The notes beneath the pieces were generated by a model. It was not told the origin of the DNA, ran no database searches, and saw only the letters and a list, made by a program, of their open reading frames with translations. Of a stretch of DNA of 64,000 bases, positions 62,374 through 64,000 are shown piece after piece. The position numbers were made by a program, and so were the translations under genes. The first letter of the stretch is position 1. Every line of letters begins with the position of its first letter. Source of the stretch: Brevibacterium epidermidis NBRC 14811 (GTDB lineage Bacteria; Actinomycetota; Actinomycetes; Actinomycetales; Brevibacteriaceae); assembly GCF_001570805.1 (NCBI RefSeq), contig NZ_BCSJ01000014.1, forward strand, positions 36,711 through 100,710, in the 5' to 3' direction.

Positions 62374-63258
62374 TCAGTGTTTCGGAACGTCGGGGTCCCC
62401 TCCGTCATCGAGCGGATCCACCCTCCGATCGCCGCGAGCGTATGGGCTTTGAGTGCCGCGTCGGTCGACTCGAGGATCGTACTCCTCGGCCGGCGGCTCC
62501 TCGGCGTGGGGCCGGACTCCGTTTTCCGGCGGTTGTTGGTCAGTTCGGATGTCCTGCTGCTGTGCGTAGGGATCGCGGCGCACCGGCTCCTGAGAGCCAG
62601 GCTGGTCCGGACGCGGCGCATCCTGCCGAACAGGCTGTTCCACATAGGCGTGATCACGATGACCAGGATGGTCCTGACGAGGTGCGTCCGGCCGAACAGG
62701 CTGTTCATGGCGGACATCGTTTCGCTGGACTGGCTCGTCGGGCCGATGCCCGTCCTGCGGTACGGTTTCGTCGGGGCGGTGCTCAGTCTGGCTGTTCGTC
62801 GACGTCCCATGAGCCCCGGCCGCGGCCGCCCCAGCAGCACCGGCGTTGTCTGCACGACGAGCGTCACCGGAATCCTGCTGTGTATCCGGGTCAAGTTCGT
62901 CGGCATGTTGCAGCCTGCGGTCGTGCTCGAGCCGTTCGGCCTTCACAGCTTCTTCGCGCTTCGCGGCCTGAGTATCCAGCTGTTCAGCCTCGGCCGCCTG
63001 ACGATCAGCCTCGGCAGCTCGAGCATCGGCCTCAGCCTTTGCGCGCTTTGCATCTGCCCTCTGTTTCTCGACTTCGGCCTCTCGAGCGCGAACATCATGT
63101 TCGGATTCGGCAGCTTCCTGTCGAATCTGGGCGGCCTCTTGCCGCTGGTGTTCGCGCTTCTTCGCCGCCGCCTTTCGGCTGACTGCGATGATGATGCCGA
63201 CGATGATCAGGACCACGACGATGGCGACGACGATCCAGATGATGGTTGATACGTTCAT
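62374..63258 (-). CDS. Single-pass membrane protein with coiled coil and disordered tail
   Basis: 294 aa, not recognised. One N-terminal membrane helix (IIWIVVAIVVVLIIVGIIIAV), then a coiled coil rich in Ala, Glu, Arg (about 30-115, with EAEVEKQRADAKRAKAEADARAAEADRQ-type heptads), then a Pro/Arg/Asp/Gln tail with imperfect repeats of EQPVRQDAPR type (about 160-230). No extracellular domain, so most of the protein faces the cytoplasm. It is followed by its own terminator and appears monocistronic. Function unknown; a scaffold is a guess. Confidence 0.75.
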   Translation of the reverse strand: MNVSTIIWIVVAIVVVLIIVGIIIAVSRKAAAKKREHQRQEAAQIRQEAAESEHDVRAREAEVEKQRADAKRAKAEADARAAEADRQAAEAEQLDTQAAKREEAVKAERLEHDRRLQHADELDPDTQQDSGDARRADNAGAAGAAAAGAHGTSTNSQTEHRPDETVPQDGHRPDEPVQRNDVRHEQPVRPDAPRQDHPGHRDHAYVEQPVRQDAPRPDQPGSQEPVRRDPYAQQQDIRTDQQPPENGVRPHAEEPPAEEYDPRVDRRGTQSPYARGDRRVDPLDDGGDPDVPKH

Positions 63259-63456
63259 GCGGTCTCTCCCTTGCTGTCTATTCGGATGTCACTATTCACT
63301 TGCATCCGGCGCAGCGGACAGTTTCATCGTGACATGCAACATAACTATGGACAAGCATGTGAGCTTCGGTGCGAGAACGCGTCGCCTACCATCCGGAAGG
63401 GATCTCCTCAGGAGGACACCGGGTTGAAAGTCGTCATTGGACTGTCGGGATGAAAG

Positions 63457-63852
63457 TCAGATCGGGTTGCCGCGTTCCATCAGTTCCATGACGATCCATT
63501 TGGCCAGATCTTCCGGATCGACCGTGAGCATATGCGGCAGACGCAGCGAACGCCGGCGGTCAGGCGTATCGGGAGTTCTGATGCTTACGTCGATATACGA
63601 GCTGACGTTCACCTTGGTGATGTGGACTTCGAGAATACGGGCCCACGGCACGCCTCTCTCGGGGAATCCGTCCACGGCGGCCCACAGACCGAAGTTGTTG
63701 ACGATCACCTGTGGTGAGGGCGGGGAGGAACGGCGCAGCCCGAGAAAACCGGCAGGATTACGCAGAAACTGCTTCGTCCGATTGAACCCGATCGCAACCT
63801 CGCCGTCGCGAGCAAGCTCGGCTCTGAGAGCGTCAATTCTCTTCGTCTCCAA
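63457..63852 (-). CDS. Small protein, possibly PH-like domain
   Basis: 131 aa, not firmly recognised. The middle (VIVNNFGLWAAVDGFPERGVPWARILEVHI) resembles bacterial PH-domain proteins, with an alternating strand pattern and a Trp-rich turn, followed by a C-terminal amphipathic helix (PEDLAKWIVMELMERG). Start taken at TTG 63852 because AGGAGAGGGGAAGGG lies just upstream; the longer frame to 63990 would translate through a large palindrome and looks noncoding. Function unknown. Confidence 0.6.
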   Translation of the reverse strand: METKRIDALRAELARDGEVAIGFNRTKQFLRNPAGFLGLRRSSPPSPQVIVNNFGLWAAVDGFPERGVPWARILEVHITKVNVSSYIDVSIRTPDTPDRRRSLRLPHMLTVDPEDLAKWIVMELMERGNPI

Positions 63853-63869
63853 CCCTTCCCCTCTCCTAA

Positions 63870-63931
63870 TTGCTACCTGACGGCGGCGCAGCAACCTCGC
63901 GCGAGGTAGCTGCGCCCCCGCCAGGTAGCAA
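63870..63931. repeat. 62-bp near-perfect palindrome (REP-like)
   Basis: TTGCTACCTGACGGCGGCGCAGCAACCTCGC (first 20 bases end at 63889) meets its reverse complement at 63900/63901 with 28 of 31 pairs matching and no loop. It lies 17 bp upstream of a TTG start codon. It may be a repetitive extragenic palindrome, a mobile-element end or an operator array. Confidence 0.75.
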
Positions 63932-63946
63932 CAACCGGTGAATACA

Positions 63947-63990
63947 GTGATGGCCCCGCCCAACCCAAAAGGATTGAACGAGGCCATCAC
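63947..63990. repeat. Inverted repeat GTGATGGCC / GGCCATCAC at window end
   Basis: Perfect 9-bp arms (63947-63955 and 63982-63990) around a 26-nt spacer, followed by CCCAAAAAAT at the edge. Next to the palindrome at 63870-63931. Possibly part of a structured or mobile element that continues outside the window. Confidence 0.45.
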
Positions 63991-64000
63991 CCCAAAAAAT

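Overview
The window is high-GC DNA (roughly 63-65% G+C by eye) from an actinobacterium. Gene content and order point to Micrococcales, and Brevibacterium is my best guess (inference): a flavin choline oxidase next to a betaine aldehyde dehydrogenase and a BCCT carrier, a Pls-type polyamino-acid synthetase, and a DUF222/HNH protein. A long minus-strand block follows the Mycobacterium tuberculosis order Rv1691-Rv1713.

Layout. 1-3121 (+): LysM/transglycosylase protein (5' end outside the window) overlapping a PASTA Ser/Thr kinase. 3303-6738 (-): class II DAHP synthase, bifunctional nuclease, a GarA/OdhI-like FHA protein and GcvH. 6969-7045: tRNA-Pro(GGG). 7185-11794 (-): MFS protein, a frameshifted NhaD-type antiporter, DedA protein, amidohydrolase. 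12040-17509 (+): a 1340-aa Pls/PosA-like synthetase overlapping an M1 metallopeptidase, followed by convergent GNAT and MATE genes (17525-19599). 20008-22902 (+): DUF222/HNH protein. 23035-25029 (-): thiolase and short-chain reductase, divergent from a complete livKHMGF-type ABC operon (25477-30163, +). 30397-31023 (-): YciO/Sua5 protein.

31125-56473 (-) is a very compact co-directional block, mostly with 1-8 bp overlaps: TPR protein, HAD phosphatase, a small protein, tlyA, nadK, recN, steA, steB, MraY-like, murJ-like, two glycosyltransferases, pyrG, NUDIX, xerD, parA, scpA, scpB, rluB, tyrA, cmk, der, AI-2E permease. It mixes chromosome maintenance, nucleotide synthesis, ribosome maturation and envelope functions. 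57087-62141 is a choline-to-glycine-betaine module (betB, codA, convergent betT). 62374-63990 holds two poorly known genes and a 62-bp palindrome.

Most notable: (i) the Pls-like synthetase, whose predicted specificity residues resemble a lysine code, translationally overlapped by an M1 peptidase, a candidate make-and-trim system for a cationic homopoly(amino acid); (ii) a GarA-like FHA protein whose phospho-switch segment is absent and which carries about 240 residues of Q/G/N/Y-rich repeats; (iii) a TPR protein with about 15 RRGG-type repeats; (iv) a 2-bp frameshift in the NhaD gene; (v) an MraY/MurJ/glycosyltransferase cassette between steB and pyrG.
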